Origin: Aralia elata
Taxonomy: Eukaryota; Streptophyta; Magnoliopsida; Apiales; Araliaceae
DNA: 64,000 bases
Assembly: GCA_034770075.1 (NCBI GenBank)
Contig: CM068377.1
Span: 76,025,358-76,089,357, forward strand
Direction of reading: 5' to 3'
Shown: in pieces, positions 1 to 11,235 of the stretch
Numbering within the stretch: position 1 is the first letter of the stretch
Layout: each line of letters opens with the position of its first letter
Notes under the pieces: generated by a model
The model's input: only the letters and a program-made list of their open reading frames with translations
What the model was told of the DNA's origin: nothing
The model's database searches: none
Translations under genes and position numbers: made by a program

Positions 1-771
1 CTGAATATTTTTTTAAAACAACTTGCAGTATTTGTGGGCTATCAAATTTTTCTGATTAGACAAGCTCAACTTCTATCTGTTTTTATAAACACCCGTCTTC
101 TTAAACTAGTTGAGATAAACCTTTCATTCTTTTTCTAAATGGTTGTGCTACAATAAATGCTTGATTGGCCGTGCTTATGTCCCATTTTCTGCTATCTGTT
201 TTGGGCAATAGTCATGAGTATCTGATATGCCATATCTGGCTATATCTGATATATCTCGCCTCATTTATGGATTATTTGCTTTATATGATAAGACTTGAGT
301 CGCTGAGATATTTTTTTTTGCCAAACTGGACTTTTTTATATATACATTTTTGTTGACTTTGACTTAAATATTAAATAACATCCAGTCTTTAACCTATCTA
401 CCTGGTAGACTGTCTCCCTCTGGTTATTTTCTTAAACCTAAACCTTTCAAGAGCATTTAATAGAAGTGATAGTATTTTGGCTACAAATTTTTTATTCTCT
501 TAGCATATACTGCAGTTTCACTTATGACTTGTTTGCTTTATATACACTTAGTTTGTATGCTCAATGAGTGCCTACACCTCTCATTTACTGAACTAATATT
601 AAATCTACCACTATAAATTAATGGTTTTCTTACTAGGTTGCATACATGTTAAACCTACTTCTAAATTGCACAATTCACAGTTTCATAGGTCTATTTTCTT
701 GTTTGCATTGTATTCTTCTCTCATGGAACTAGTTTTCTCCCCAAAAAGAAAGAAAACATCACTAAGCACCC
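1..771. other. AT-rich non-coding stretch, probably interior of the Sirevirus-type element
   Basis: I see no supported gene here. The short open frames are T-rich and match no family I recognise. Because the region lies directly upstream of the additional ORF at 772, it is probably the spacer between pol and that ORF in a Copia/Sirevirus element whose pol lies left of the window. That placement is inferred. Confidence 0.4.
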
Positions 772-1581
772 ATGTTAGTTACTCAATCTGCTCAAATTAA
801 GTATAAACATATGAGACATAATCTCATCCTAGGTATAGGAACCTCTTTCAATAGCTTTCCTGAGGTACCTGAATTTTTTAAACATGTAGGATGGGAGTGT
901 CTTGTTATTTTTCCTCCACTTGTTGCAGAATTTTACTCTCACATGACTTTCCTTAAAGACTCAAATAATCTTTTAACTGGTATCTGCACTAGTATACAAG
1001 GTCAAGAGTATATCATTGATGAATTACTCCTCTTACATGCATTAAAACTGCCACCATGTATGCTAGATTTACCAAGACTCAATGAATATACTTGTCCCAT
1101 AAGCATGACTACAAGTAATTGCATCACCTTCAAGCATAACTTGTCCACTGTCACTGATCAACTTGTACCTGCACAAGTATTTGATTTTCCTTCTAAGATT
1201 GGTCTGGAATTTCTGACACCACTTTGTCAATTTATGGGAAAACTGTTTCGTCAAAATGTTATGCCTGTTCGAGAAGATAAACTTCTCCATCCTTTTGATC
1301 TCAAACTCATGAATTGTCTTTTGAATAAATGCATGCCCTATAATCTTCCATACTTCTTATTGACATCCTTTGAGTTTTGCAATCATAACAACTGTTTGGG
1401 CTATGGTCTTCTTCTGACTTCTGTTTTTAAATACCTTGAGTTCAACCTTCTCGATCAAAAAGGCCAAATTGTGCAAAACAGTAATATAGTCTCTTATCTC
1501 ACTATCCCACCTAAACCACTCATCATTTTCAAACCTAATGACAATGAGTCCATTGAGGCTCATCTAAATCTCTTTTCATAA
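772..1581 (+). CDS. Additional ORF of a Sirevirus-type retrotransposon, putative plant transposon protein-like
   Basis: A 269-residue open frame with no recognised catalytic motif. Residues about 28-90 resemble the 'putative plant transposon protein' domain (Transposase_32-like). They show a GW pair, a V-x-EFY motif (VAEFYSHM), a segment like TSIQGQEYIID, and then a hydrophobic ALKLP stretch where relatives have a conserved LGLP-type motif. The second half keeps the family's layout of an LP-x-FLL block followed by a GYGLLLTSVFKYL block. It sits between the expected end of pol and the 3' polypurine tracts, which is where Sireviruses carry env-like or other extra ORFs. It has no signal peptide and no convincing membrane segment, so it is probably not an envelope protein. 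The family assignment is by eye and moderate; function unknown. Confidence 0.5.
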   Translation: MLVTQSAQIKYKHMRHNLILGIGTSFNSFPEVPEFFKHVGWECLVIFPPLVAEFYSHMTFLKDSNNLLTGICTSIQGQEYIIDELLLLHALKLPPCMLDLPRLNEYTCPISMTTSNCITFKHNLSTVTDQLVPAQVFDFPSKIGLEFLTPLCQFMGKLFRQNVMPVREDKLLHPFDLKLMNCLLNKCMPYNLPYFLLTSFEFCNHNNCLGYGLLLTSVFKYLEFNLLDQKGQIVQNSNIVSYLTIPPKPLIIFKPNDNESIEAHLNLFS

Positions 1582-1599
1582 CTAGAAACTCTACAAAGC

Positions 1600-1821
1600 A
1601 TGCACCAACTTTCATTACAAAATCACAGTAACATGCTCAGTCAAATTGAAGCCTTACACCAGTCCATACATCACCTAAAAGATATGATATATGTCTTGAT
1701 GGAACATCAGAAGGTTTCAATTCCTCCATATCAGTTCCCCGCCAGCACGAGCTCAGCTCCAGATGACATCCTTCTAACTTTGGGCTTACACTTCTCTCCT
1801 ATTGATTTAGGCGAGAACTAA
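1600..1821 (+). CDS. Short downstream ORF, likely the C-terminal part of the 772-1581 ORF
   Basis: A 73-residue frame begins 18 bases after the stop of the upstream ORF. Its start (MHQLSLQNHSNMLSQIEALHQSIHHLKDMI) has helix-forming heptads like the coiled-coil tail often found after this domain in transposon-derived plant proteins. It may once have been continuous with the upstream frame (stop TAA at 1579-1581), but no particular mutation joins them clearly. It could also be a separate small ORF or non-coding. Confidence 0.3.
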   Translation: MHQLSLQNHSNMLSQIEALHQSIHHLKDMIYVLMEHQKVSIPPYQFPASTSSAPDDILLTLGLHFSPIDLGEN

Positions 1822-2030
1822 CTATTTGGGAAGACTGTACTAATAATATATACTTATACTAACTATTTGGGATAACTGTACTTAAATACTAACCTAGTTC
1901 ATACGCTACTACTGCAGGTTCATTTCTTTTCTGACACTTTATTTTTCTTGCAGGTTATTCTAGAATATTGTGTCACTAACAATTTCTGCAGGTTCTGAAT
2001 AGCTTTCTTTTCCCCATTTTTTTATAATGA

Positions 2031-2265
2031 CAACGGGGGAGAAGAAATATATATATAAACTGCATGTGATGAATGAATTTTATATACTGCTATGCATGTG
2101 ATAATAATATACATTGCTGATACAAACTGCCATGATTATTATGTTTTAAAATTCATTCAACAAAAAGTTTATATGCATATACTAAGGGGGAGCAGTTGCA
2201 TATACTAAGGGGGAGCAGTTATATACAAAAATATTTTTAAGTTGTCATCATCAAAAAGGGGGAGA
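2031..2265 (+). other. Multiple polypurine tracts of a Sirevirus-type element
   Basis: Four purine blocks precede the LTR start: CGGGGGAGAAG near 2034, AAGGGGGAGCAG near 2184 and again near 2208, and AAAAAGGGGGAGA at about 2254-2265. The last directly abuts the LTR. Repeated polypurine tracts upstream of the 3' LTR are a described Sirevirus feature. The orientation is + strand. Confidence 0.6.
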
Positions 2266-2266
2266 T

Positions 2267-2611
2267 TGATAGGTCTCCAAATCATTTAGTTAATTTTGAT
2301 GATAACAAAGTTAGTAAATAGGATTAAAAAGATAGAATCCTCTCCATAGGATTTTATATAAATTATTTTAATATATCCTATTTACTTTAACCAAAAATAT
2401 TTTTCATCTTAAAAATTGAATACACTTTATTGACCTTGATAATTTAATATCAAGTGTTAAAGAAAGTAATTCAAAATAGTAACATTTCCTAAGGCAAGGA
2501 GATTCCTATTTGTTTTTCAAAATAGTTTTGTAAATTTTTTTCGGGCAAAAAGAAAATTACAAAATAAATATATATTATATATATACCGAGTATATTTATA
2601 TGCATAGTAAA

Positions 2612-2648
<37 letters not shown>

Positions 2649-2693
2649 GTACTGTGCATGTGTGTGCACAAGTGGGCTAAACATTTAATATAA
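2267..2693 (+). mobile_element. Partial 3' LTR of the Sirevirus-type element, truncated by an Ogre-like insertion
   Basis: It begins with TG right after the last polypurine tract and has TTTTGATGATAACAAAG near its start, typical of Sirevirus/Copia LTRs. It is AT-rich with TATATA runs at about 2570-2650. The LTR breaks off at 2693, where the next element begins with TGTCGACGCC. The remainder should lie beyond the inserted element, on the far side of the assembly gap. Confidence 0.55.
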
Positions 2694-4731
2694 TGTCGAC
2701 GCCGGGTTTCTCCTCTCTTTGTCCTTTTCCGATTTTAGCCTTTGATTGAATGATTTTTGGAAAAGGTCGGCATTGATGTCGACGGGATTTTGAAAGATCG
2801 TTTTTTATGATGAGCCAATTAATCAGAGTCGCCAGTTGGTATATTTGAAATGGATGTACCAACTCATCCGAGTTTCATTTTTTCCTAAATCGCTAGCTCA
2901 TGTGTGACTCCGAATTAATTGGTCTGCGAACCGAGATTCATAGAGTTCGGGGGCTTGTTTAAGCGAGGGGAAGGTGTTAGGCACCCCCCGACTTCCGTGA
3001 AACACGGTTACCGCAATCTTGATGCTTTTCCTATCCTTTAATTCTTGAATATGTGTGTATATGCGCGTGTGTGTGTGTGTGCCTATATGAATGTTGTGGT
3101 GAGTTTGTATGAAAGAATCATTTGGATTTTTAGGGAAAGTCGTGCTTTAATTTGAGAATGCTTCGGAATGTCTTTTCGGCATACACGAGAAATCTTTATG
3201 AAAAAGGTTTGATTTTATTTGTCAAAACTAGGAGATTTTCATTAGGTGTCGTTTTGGCAAAAATAGGAGTTTATTAAGCCTTAGCAAAATAGGAATCGAG
3301 ATTTATACGTTGCTTTCATAAATGATGGGCAATTTCTAGGATCTCTTTCGCCCTATACATCAAGGTTTAATAAAATATTTAATTTTTTCTTATAAAACCC
3401 ATTTTCGTGACATTTGAAAACAATTTCTTTTTAGCTTTCTCGTATAATAAGAATCGACTTTCGTTAGCATTCCCGATTTTTAACCTTGTGATGCTAATAT
3501 CCTACTTTGATTGATCTTAGAAAAATCTTTATCGTTTAATCTTTTGGAATCATTTTGGTGTCACGAAATCTAATCAAGCATAAACACGCGTCGGGGCTAT
3601 TCACGGGCATGTAAGCCATCAAAATATTCCCGAACGCCAACAATCACATATTCCACTAATACGGGGCCTTAAACCCGATTCTCGCCTTAGCGTCGTTTTA
3701 AGGCCCGACAATTACATGTTACAAAACAAGCATCTTGAATCTATCACATACATCAAAATGTCCATCATCGGATTTGGACCACGGGGTCGCATTCCTAGGC
3801 TCACACACGAGATTACTACTACATGCCCACAAAATGAACACTACATAACTAACCAACCCGGATTTATCTAATACACTATGATATCCGAAAATGACAATCT
3901 AAATAAATTACACCCAATGAATCACCATAAACAAGCTAGAAATTTCATCAATTGGATATCCTCGGATTATTAGGAAGAATTTTGTTCCGATGGAACCCTC
4001 ACTAATAATCCCTAATCCATGATTGTTCAACAAAACACATGAAATTTACATCAAATTTAACCAATCAATATGATATAAATGGCTAGAACGAATAGGAATT
4101 TTCACTTTGCAATTGATCTCAAATGGATGTAAACTTGTGTATTTGAATAGGATAAGGAGTGTATTTGATACAATCAAAATCAAAAGAATTAAATTCTCTC
4201 TTTTTTTTTTCCTCTTTTCTTCCTATTTGGTTGCAAAATTTCTCTCTTTTCCTCTTTATTTCCGTGCTTTTGCTGCTGCTGAATCCTTCTTTCTTCCAAA
4301 AAAACCTTCAACTCCCTGTATGTTGAGCGAAAATGAGCTGAAATAGGCTGGCTGGCCGCCTGCCTTCCACTCGCCTGGTTTCGAGTTCCGTGTTTTCAAA
4401 AGGCGCACTATTTAGCCGCAGATCAATCCGCGGCTGGACGGTTTGACTTTCTCGTTTTTCGTGCCACGCCTCGATTTTTGTGCCGTAACGTCGGTTTTCG
4501 CTGACAGGCTCGTATTCTGCAGTCCGGGAATTTCCAGGAGACGTGCCACCTCATTCGGGAATGCCTGCTTCGGAAGGCTTTATTGTCACGTCAGCCTTGG
4601 TCGCCAAACATTGCGGTGGTGTCGGGCGCTCGCACTTGTGCCCATTCCTTCGCTCCCGCAAGCCGGTTAAATTGACGATTTTGCCCTCCTGTCATGGTTA
4701 GTACATGGAACGCAAAATTTGGGTGTCTACA
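2694..4731 (-). repeat. 3' LTR of the Ogre-like element (copy A)
   Basis: A 2,038-bp LTR bounded by TGTCGACGCC on the left and GGGTGTCTACA on the right, so TG...CA on either strand. The polypurine tract next to its right end shows that it is the 3' LTR of a - strand element. It is closely related to copy C (47444-49492, opposite orientation): the block at 4107-4346 nearly matches the reverse complement of 47834-48067. It is more distant from copy B (44121-46245). A 20-bp near-palindrome lies at 4415-4434. Confidence 0.85.
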
Positions 4732-4749
4732 GCTGCCCCTCTTTATCAT
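4732..4749 (-). other. Polypurine tract of the Ogre-like element
   Basis: On the - strand the bases AAAGAGGGGCAGC directly precede the LTR start TGTAGACACCC, the usual position for priming plus-strand synthesis. This fixes the element's orientation. Confidence 0.7.
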
Positions 4750-4904
4750 GTTCATGCAATGTTTAATGAAATGAACAGGATAAAGAATAGACACTCGATG
4801 CATGAATGACAGTGCACAAGGATGACAATGCATACGTGATGCAACACATATGATTTATGATGCAACGTAAGATGCAATTGATGCAAATCATTCAGAAAAG
4901 GGTG

Positions 4905-6222
4905 CCGAGGCTGATGATCGTCTCGTCGGGGCCGGGTATCGTCGTCGGTCACCCATCTCGTAACCCCCGGTTATCGTCGCCGGTTGGTTATCTTGTCGGA
5001 GCCGGTTTTCATCGCCGGACATCCATCTCGTAATCGCTGGTTATCGTCGCCGGTCGATTGTCTCGTCGGGGCCAGGTATCGTCGCCGGTCACCCATCTCG
5101 TAACCCCCGGTTATCGTCGCCGGTTGGTTATCTTGTCGGAGCCGGTTTTCGTCGCCGGACATCCATCTCGTAATCGCCGGTTATCGTCGCCGGTCGATTG
5201 TCTCGTCGGGGCCGGGTATCGTCGCCGGTCACCCATCTCGTAACCCCCGGTTATCGTCGCCGGTTGGTTATCTTGTCGGAGCTGGTTTTCGTCGCCGGAC
5301 ATCCATCTCGTAACCGCCGGTTATCGTCGCCGGTCGATTGTCTCGTCGGGGCCGGATATCGTCGCCGGTCACCCATCTCGTAACCCCCGGTTATCGTCGC
5401 CGGTTGGTTATCTTGTCGGAGCCGGTTTTCGTCGCCGGACATCCATCTCGTAATCGCCGGTTATCGTCGCCGGTCGATTGTCTCGTCGGGGCCGGGTATC
5501 GTCGCCGGTCACCCATCTCGTAACCCCCGGTTATCGTCGCCGGTTGGTTATCTTATCGGAGCCGGTTTTCGTCGCTGGACATCCATCTCGTAATCGCCGG
5601 TTATCGTCGCCGGTCGATTGTCTTGTCGGGGCCGGGTATCGTCGCCGGTCACCCATCTCGTAACCCCCGGTTATCGTCGCCGGTTGGTTATCTTGTCGGA
5701 GCCAGTTTTCATCGCCGGACATCCATCTCGTAATCGCCGGTTATCGTCGCTGGTCGATTGTCTCGTCGGGGCCGGGTATCGTCGCCGGTCACCCATCTCG
5801 TAACCCCCGGTTATCGTCGCTGGTTGGTTATCTTGTCGGAGCCGGTTTTCGTCGCCGGACATCCATCTCGTAATCGCCGGTTATCGTCGCCGGTCGATTG
5901 TCTCGTCGGGGCCGGGTATCGTCGCCGGTCACCCATCTCGTAACCCCCGGGTTTCGTCGCCGGTTGGTTATTTGGTCGGAGTCGGTTTTCGTCGCCGGAC
6001 ATCCATCTCGTAATCGCCGGTTATCGTCGCCGGTCGATTGTCTCGTCGGGGCCGGGTATCGTCGCCGGTCACCCATCTCGTAACCCCCGGTTATCGTCGC
6101 CGGTTGGTTATCTTGTCGGAGCCAGTTTTCGTCACCGGACATCCATCTCGTAATCTCCGGTTATCGTCGCCGGTCAATTGTCTCGTCGGGGCCGGGTATC
6201 GTCGCCGGTTACCCACCTCGTA
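4905..6222. repeat. 140-bp tandem array (about nine copies) built from four 35-bp subunits
   Basis: About nine head-to-tail units with an exact 140-bp period; for example TCGGGGCC recurs every 140 bp from about 5067 to 6187. Each unit holds four diverged subunits of about 35 bp, each containing a version of TATCGTCGCCGG. The subunits continue differently: TCGATTGTCTCG, TCACCCATCTCG, TTGGTTATCTTG, ACATCCATCTCG. Copies differ by only a few substitutions. The position between the coding part and the 3' LTR matches the hypervariable tandem-repeat region known from pea Ogre and relatives. Repeated short open frames on both strands inside it follow the period and are not genes. Confidence 0.9.
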
Positions 6223-6283
6223 ATTCATTTTCACTAGACACATCAAACGACTGCAAGGGAACCAAGGGGACCCACCAGGGCCA

Positions 6284-6347
6284 GCCGCAGATGGATCTGC
6301 GGCCAGCCGCAGATGGATCTGCGGCCAGCCGCAGATTGATCTGCGGC
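6284..6347. repeat. Three tandem 20-bp near-palindromes GCCGCAGATNGATCTGCGGC
   Basis: Copies at 6284-6303, 6306-6325 and 6328-6347 have a 22-bp period. Each is almost fully self-complementary. The same motif occurs in all three LTR copies of this family in the window (4415-4434; 45813-45832, 45835-45854 and 45914-45933; 47741-47760). The cluster lies about 160 bp upstream of the probable 5' splice donor of the antisense plant mobile domain gene, so a regulatory role is possible but inferred. Confidence 0.7.
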
Positions 6348-6972
6348 CAAGATCGGTTTCTTAAGCGGTCGCCACTTCCAGATCTGTCACTTTCAACTTC
6401 GTACCCCACATAGATTCCTGCGATTTTGCTCGTTTGCAAGGACCTTTTGTCGAGTTTTCCAACCTTTCTGCAAAAACCGCTCCGGTAGGATCGTTCTACG
6501 CGCTACAGGTAACATTTTGACCGTTCACTTTTCAATTTTGTCAATGTTTTGCTATACATTTGGCTATTTACATGTTAGAGATAGAAATGTATGCTTTACA
6601 GTGCTATACTATGTATGATCATATATACATGCTATGTATCAACTGTGTGAGTCCTATTTTATGCTCATGATGCGGTCCCACATATCTGTTTTTCCCTTTT
6701 TGAAAGAAAATCATGCACTATGGTCCTTTACATGCTGTAATTACACATATGAATGCAATTTTGATCTGTTGTGGCTTGGATTAATGAAAAAATATGTTTG
6801 GCTTATGCCTGGGATGTCCATTTTACAAACGGAACTCTGCCGATTTTTTTTTTATTTTTTTTTTAACATGCATCATGCTGCACTAATTATATGATGAGGG
6901 TAGGAATTTAGAATATTCGTGACATAATTCAAAAGGGAACTTACCTTCCTCTTTGCCTGTTCTGTTCCAGCT

Positions 6973-8944
6973 ATGGATCCCGATGCTCCTAGTAGCTCTT
7001 CTGCATCACGGACCTCGGGTGTTCGCCGTCGTAGGGCTGCACCTACCCCTGTTCCTCCTCGGACCCGTCAGGCTCGCCGCTTGGCGGAGGCTGTCATCCG
7101 TCCCGATCATCCGGACATTGAGGAGGCTGTTCCTCTGGAGGTCGCGGCAGAGGGGCCATCCTCCAGCACACCGGCTCCATCTCCTCATCCTGCTCCCTCT
7201 GGCGCCCCTGTGCAGATCCCCGACCTATTGGGTCGGGATCTCAGTCGTCACCCCTCAGCATCTCTCGTGGCTAACGAGGTATATTCAATTCCATTATTAC
7301 TTCATTCTCAATTTCTCAATTCTCCTTTTATCTGGACTGACCCATTGGTGATTGTCCCAGGTGCTCGAGTTTACTCAGCCGAGGGGCAACTGGTTCAACA
7401 TCTACTCCCTCTACACGGCTCTGCACAGCGACTACCGGGTGATGGTGGATTCTTGGGGCTTCCGTCACTTTTTCACTATCATCCCCTGTCAGTGCCCCTG
7501 GGGTTATATGCGGGCTTTGTCCGAGAGATGGTTTCACCAGACCCAGTCCCTTCACCTTCTGGACTGTGAGGTTGTGTTGACTCCCTAGGACTGGAGGTAC
7601 ATCACGGGCATTGAGTTTACTGGATCTCGCGTCCCTCTGGATCTTGACATCACTCCAGCGGAGGTCCGGGCTTTATTGGGCTTTGCGGCGGATGACCGGG
7701 TCTTCAAGGCCCGTAGCATTCGATCCGGTGCCTTGGCTGTTGATGCTGTCGGGGGTCTGTACGCACTGCCTATTCCAGCGGATCAGGGCACCAGGGACAT
7801 TCTGCTACGACGCCTGTTCCTGACCATTATGAGGGGTTTTTTTCTGGGGAACAACTCCTCCACCATTCATTTCAGCGTCGTGGGAGCGGTCAGAGACGTG
7901 GACCGCATCAGTGACTATGACTGGGGGTCATTCACCTTTGCCTATTTCCTCCACGGTATGCGTCTACGCTCGGAGGGCCAGGCAGATGCTTGGCTCGGAT
8001 TTTATCACTTCCTGCTGGTGAGGTTTTCTTCCTTTTTCTTATTGTATTTCCCGTCATTTCATTTCTCTTTTCTGCTTTTGTTGGTTACTCATGCTCTGCC
8101 TTATTCTGTTCAACAGTTCTGGGCCTACGAGCGTCTTCCTTGTCTGAGGCCCGTCACCACCCTCGGCTTGGACACCTATCCTCGGGGTCGGCGATGGCAT
8201 CACAGCACCCTGGAGGAGGTCCCAGTGTCTGGCAGTTTTGCCCACTGCCGCATTCAGCTGGAGCTGATCACTGCTGCAGGGGTCGTCTGGAGGCCTTATC
8301 TTTCTGAGCATCTGGATGTGGGGTTCACAGATGGGTATCCTACCGGCCCGGAGTTCGCACTTTCCACCCGTCGCCTCACTTTGCAGAGTGTTGGAGGATG
8401 GGTGATGTATCTGGGGGAGCGCGCATTCAGATGCGTTACTGGAGAGATCCGCATCCCGCATTCCCTTCCTTTCACTACCTCCTGGCCGCTGGATTCTCAG
8501 CCTTCGGAGATCATGCTTGCAGGGGAGGACGGTCGGATGCTATCCACGGGTCCCAGTACGAGTGATGCTTTCCGTACTTGGTGGGTGCCCCGCACCATCG
8601 GTCCTCAGACCCGGGCCACATTCTTCCTCGGGGATATGGTCCCCGGTTCAGTGATGATGACGGACTGGGCAGCCTGCGTTCGGAGCCCTACTCATGCTGA
8701 GCAGATCGCCACCTTGACCCGGCAGGTAGACCAGTTGTCTCTATATCTTCGGGTGTTGGGCCGGATTCCAGAGGATGCTTACGCCTACGACCCTGACGGT
8801 GCGGGTTATGATGCGGGCCCGAGCTCATCTGATGCCACAGCGCAGCCATACATCCCCGACATGAACTTCGGGCCTTCGACTTCGGCGACTCCGGGGGACC
8901 AGTTTGAGGATCCCGCCTTCATAGACGAGATTGATTTTATTTAG
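6973..8944 (+). pseudogene. Plant mobile domain (PMD, MAIN-like) gene antisense to the Ogre-like pol, one in-frame TAG
   Basis: Three coding exons are supported: 6973-7278, 7361-8017 and 8117-8944, with GT-AG introns of 82 and 99 bp. A probable 5' UTR intron spans 6509-6970. The predicted product is 595 residues. An Arg/Pro/Ser-rich N-terminus (about 1-100) is followed by a plant mobile domain (about 105-420) with blocks FRHFF, LTP-x-DW, PLDLD, DYDWGSFTFAYF and FWAYERLPCLRP. A short helical segment near the C-terminus (AEQIATLTRQVDQLSLYLRVL) could be a coiled coil. All three exons join in phase. The only defect is a TAG at 7586-7588 inside the LTP-x-DW block, best explained as CAG changed to TAG. 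PMD proteins include MAIN/MAIL1, and PMD genes occur in Gypsy elements. Function here is unknown. Confidence 0.75.
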
Positions 8945-9161
8945 ACCAGGATAGGATAGGGCTTTTGTACCTGTACCTGTTTAGACTTACTTTTCATTTT
9001 ATGCACTATGTACTGAACTCATTTATTTATTCATGCACAATATTTCTCTTTTATCTCTATGACCTTCATTTGCTTTATTATTAACTGCATGATGTATGCT
9101 TTTCTTATTTATGGATAGAAAATGACCCCTGTACAGTCTCTTTGATACTATTTTTCCACAG

Positions 9162-10727
9162 ATGTCGTCCTCAGATGCCGTGGTACGTTTGGATTTCATT
9201 TCTTCCACAGGGTTGGTTGGCAGTTTCCTCCGCTGGTTGGACAGTTTATTGCCAGCCGACAGGGTCATCGCAGATGGTCTTTTGGGCCATTCTTGGTCCT
9301 TATTAACCTTTCAGGTGCCAGTGGGCTTTATGGATGGTATTCTGAGCTATTAGGCGCCTGCCCGTCAGGTGTTCAGGTTAGGGACGGTAGAGCTGACCCC
9401 CACTCTCGAGGAGTATGCTCGCTTCACCGGCTTGCCTTTGGATAGACCTTGTGCTAGGGTTACAGTTGGTTCCATGCGCCATCAATTCTTGACTTTCACC
9501 GGTTTGCGGAGGGCTGTCTTGTTACCGGTGATCACATCCGACCATATGGTTCCCCTTCAGTTCTTGATTGACCGCTTTGGTTCACCTGACAGTTTTCGTC
9601 TTTTCCTCGGTGATTTTTCCGTGTCCGAGGAGCGCTGGGATGCCTTGAGAGTGGACGTTCTGATGGCCTGTGTCATCTCAGTTTTGTACTTGCCGGCAGG
9701 ACCTGATCAGTTGGACATGCGGGTTGTCGCGGCTGTTCGAGCCCTTCAGGAGGATCACACCATTCTTCTCATGATATTGGCGGATACCTATATGTCAGCT
9801 TCATACTGTCAATCTTTCCGAGGCAGGGTATTCAGAGGGAGCTCGACCTTATTGTATATGTGGTTCATGAGTCATCTTAGTCCCATCGGCCATTTCCGTC
9901 GCCAAGGGTTTTGCTTCAGCCATGACATAACCACGCAGTTTTCGTTTCGTCCCGTGAGCTGTACTGATGTGGCCTCCTGGACATCATTTTTGTCTGTCAT
10001 TGAGGATCCCTTTCATCTATTGGTCTACTCGGGTTATTGCTCCTTTATGAGCTTCTTGACTCATGTGCCTGACCTGGACTTCATCCCCATTGCTGGCTTG
10101 AGGGGCGTGACGACTTATCATCCCCTGGCGGTTATGGGGCAGTTTGATCAGACATAGGATTTACACCCTTTCGCGGGTGCAGCCGCCTACCGATTCCTTA
10201 TATCATCCCGCACAGAGAGGGATCTACTGCGGGTATACGATCTTTGGTCTCGCAGGATCTTTGCCGAATATAGTGAGAGTTGCCACATCCAGACATTGGC
10301 TTACGTGCAGTGGCTGCGCGGAGACTCGGCTCCGGCTGGTTTGAGTCAGACTGGGGGCTTTGATGACTCTGGAGTGATTCTCCCAGATGATACCACAGAC
10401 CACCCCATCTCAGCTGATTCTGCCCCGAGTCGGGTTACTGAGGATACCCGACTCCGCCTGGCCCTGATTACTGCTGAGGCCGAGAGGGATGCTGCTCTTG
10501 TCAAGAGAGATGATGCCATTCGGGCTAGAGACGCTGCCATTGCTGACAGAGAGACCATTGTATTTCAGACCAGGGCAGTTGTAGATGCTCATTTTGGGAC
10601 TGTCAGCCGAGCCACTGCTTTACTGGATCGTATTGATATCATGGGGCAGCAGATTGCAGGAGATACTGATGCTCCAGATCTATCCACCATTTTGTCCATC
10701 CTGCTTCAGCTAGTTTCAGATTTGTAG
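9162..10727 (+). pseudogene. DUF7745-like gene antisense to the Ogre-like pol, two in-frame TAG codons
   Basis: One frame of 522 codons runs from ATG at 9162 to TAG at 10725-10727, interrupted only by TAG at 9351-9353 and 10155-10157. The sequence resembles the DUF7745 family found in plant retroelements. Examples are VFRLGTVELTPTLEEYARFTGLPLD just after the first stop, RVDVLMACVISVLYLPAGPDQLD, ILADTYMSA, and TLLYMWFMSHLSP. After the second stop the frame stays meaningful (DLHPFAG, YDLWSRRIFAEY, TLAYVQWLRGDSAP) and ends in an Ala/Arg/Asp-rich coiled coil (LITAEAERDAALVKRDDAIRARDAAIAD). An AG directly before the ATG (CCACAG) could be a splice acceptor, so the first exon may lie upstream. It follows the PMD gene by 217 bp on the same strand. 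The biochemical role is unknown. Confidence 0.65.
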
Positions 10728-11235
10728 ATTATTTTATTTCCTGCATAGACTATGTTAGTTTCATCAGTTATCGAAAAAGAAATCTTGTAATGAAGTGACT
10801 TATATATATAGACATGCATTTAAATTTAGTCATTTCCCCTTTTGTCGTATCATTGCCTTTCATTGGATCCTCATTTTATCCAGTTGACCACGATTTTGAC
10901 ATTTCGCCTTCTTTCTCTTCTCAAGTCTTGATGGAGATTTGACAGATATTGCCGAACACCCTTTGATTTCATCGGATTAAATCTCAAATTTTGGCTAACT
11001 GTTTGGTTGGGCCAGGGTTATGTCCTTTAGGATGAAGCTGGTTAGGCAGCTGGCTTCAGGAAGGTTTTGACGGTGTAGGAAGGTTTTATCTGGCTGTCGA
11101 AAATTGGTTTTGGTTAAGGAAAGGATTATTTTTTTAAGGGGTCGGACCGCGCCATGATGGCTGCCTACGTACCCCCACAAGTTGGGAGATCAGGTCCTAC
11201 GTAGTTCGCTCTCAAAGGAAAAAGGAACTGATGAT
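10728..11235. other. Spacer between the convergent antisense gene pair and pol
   Basis: No gene seen. It holds the presumed 3' ends of the + strand DUF7745-like gene and of the - strand integrase. Confidence 0.4.

Noticed and set aside
772..1581. Envelope-like gene of the Sirevirus element
   Set aside because: No signal peptide, transmembrane helix or cysteine pattern; sequence fits a plant transposon-protein-like domain better.
4905..6222. Regularly spaced repeats resembling a CRISPR array, and about 16 similar short ORFs on both strands
   Set aside because: Repeats are contiguous 140-bp tandem units without unique spacers in a plant retroelement; the ORFs simply follow the repeat period.
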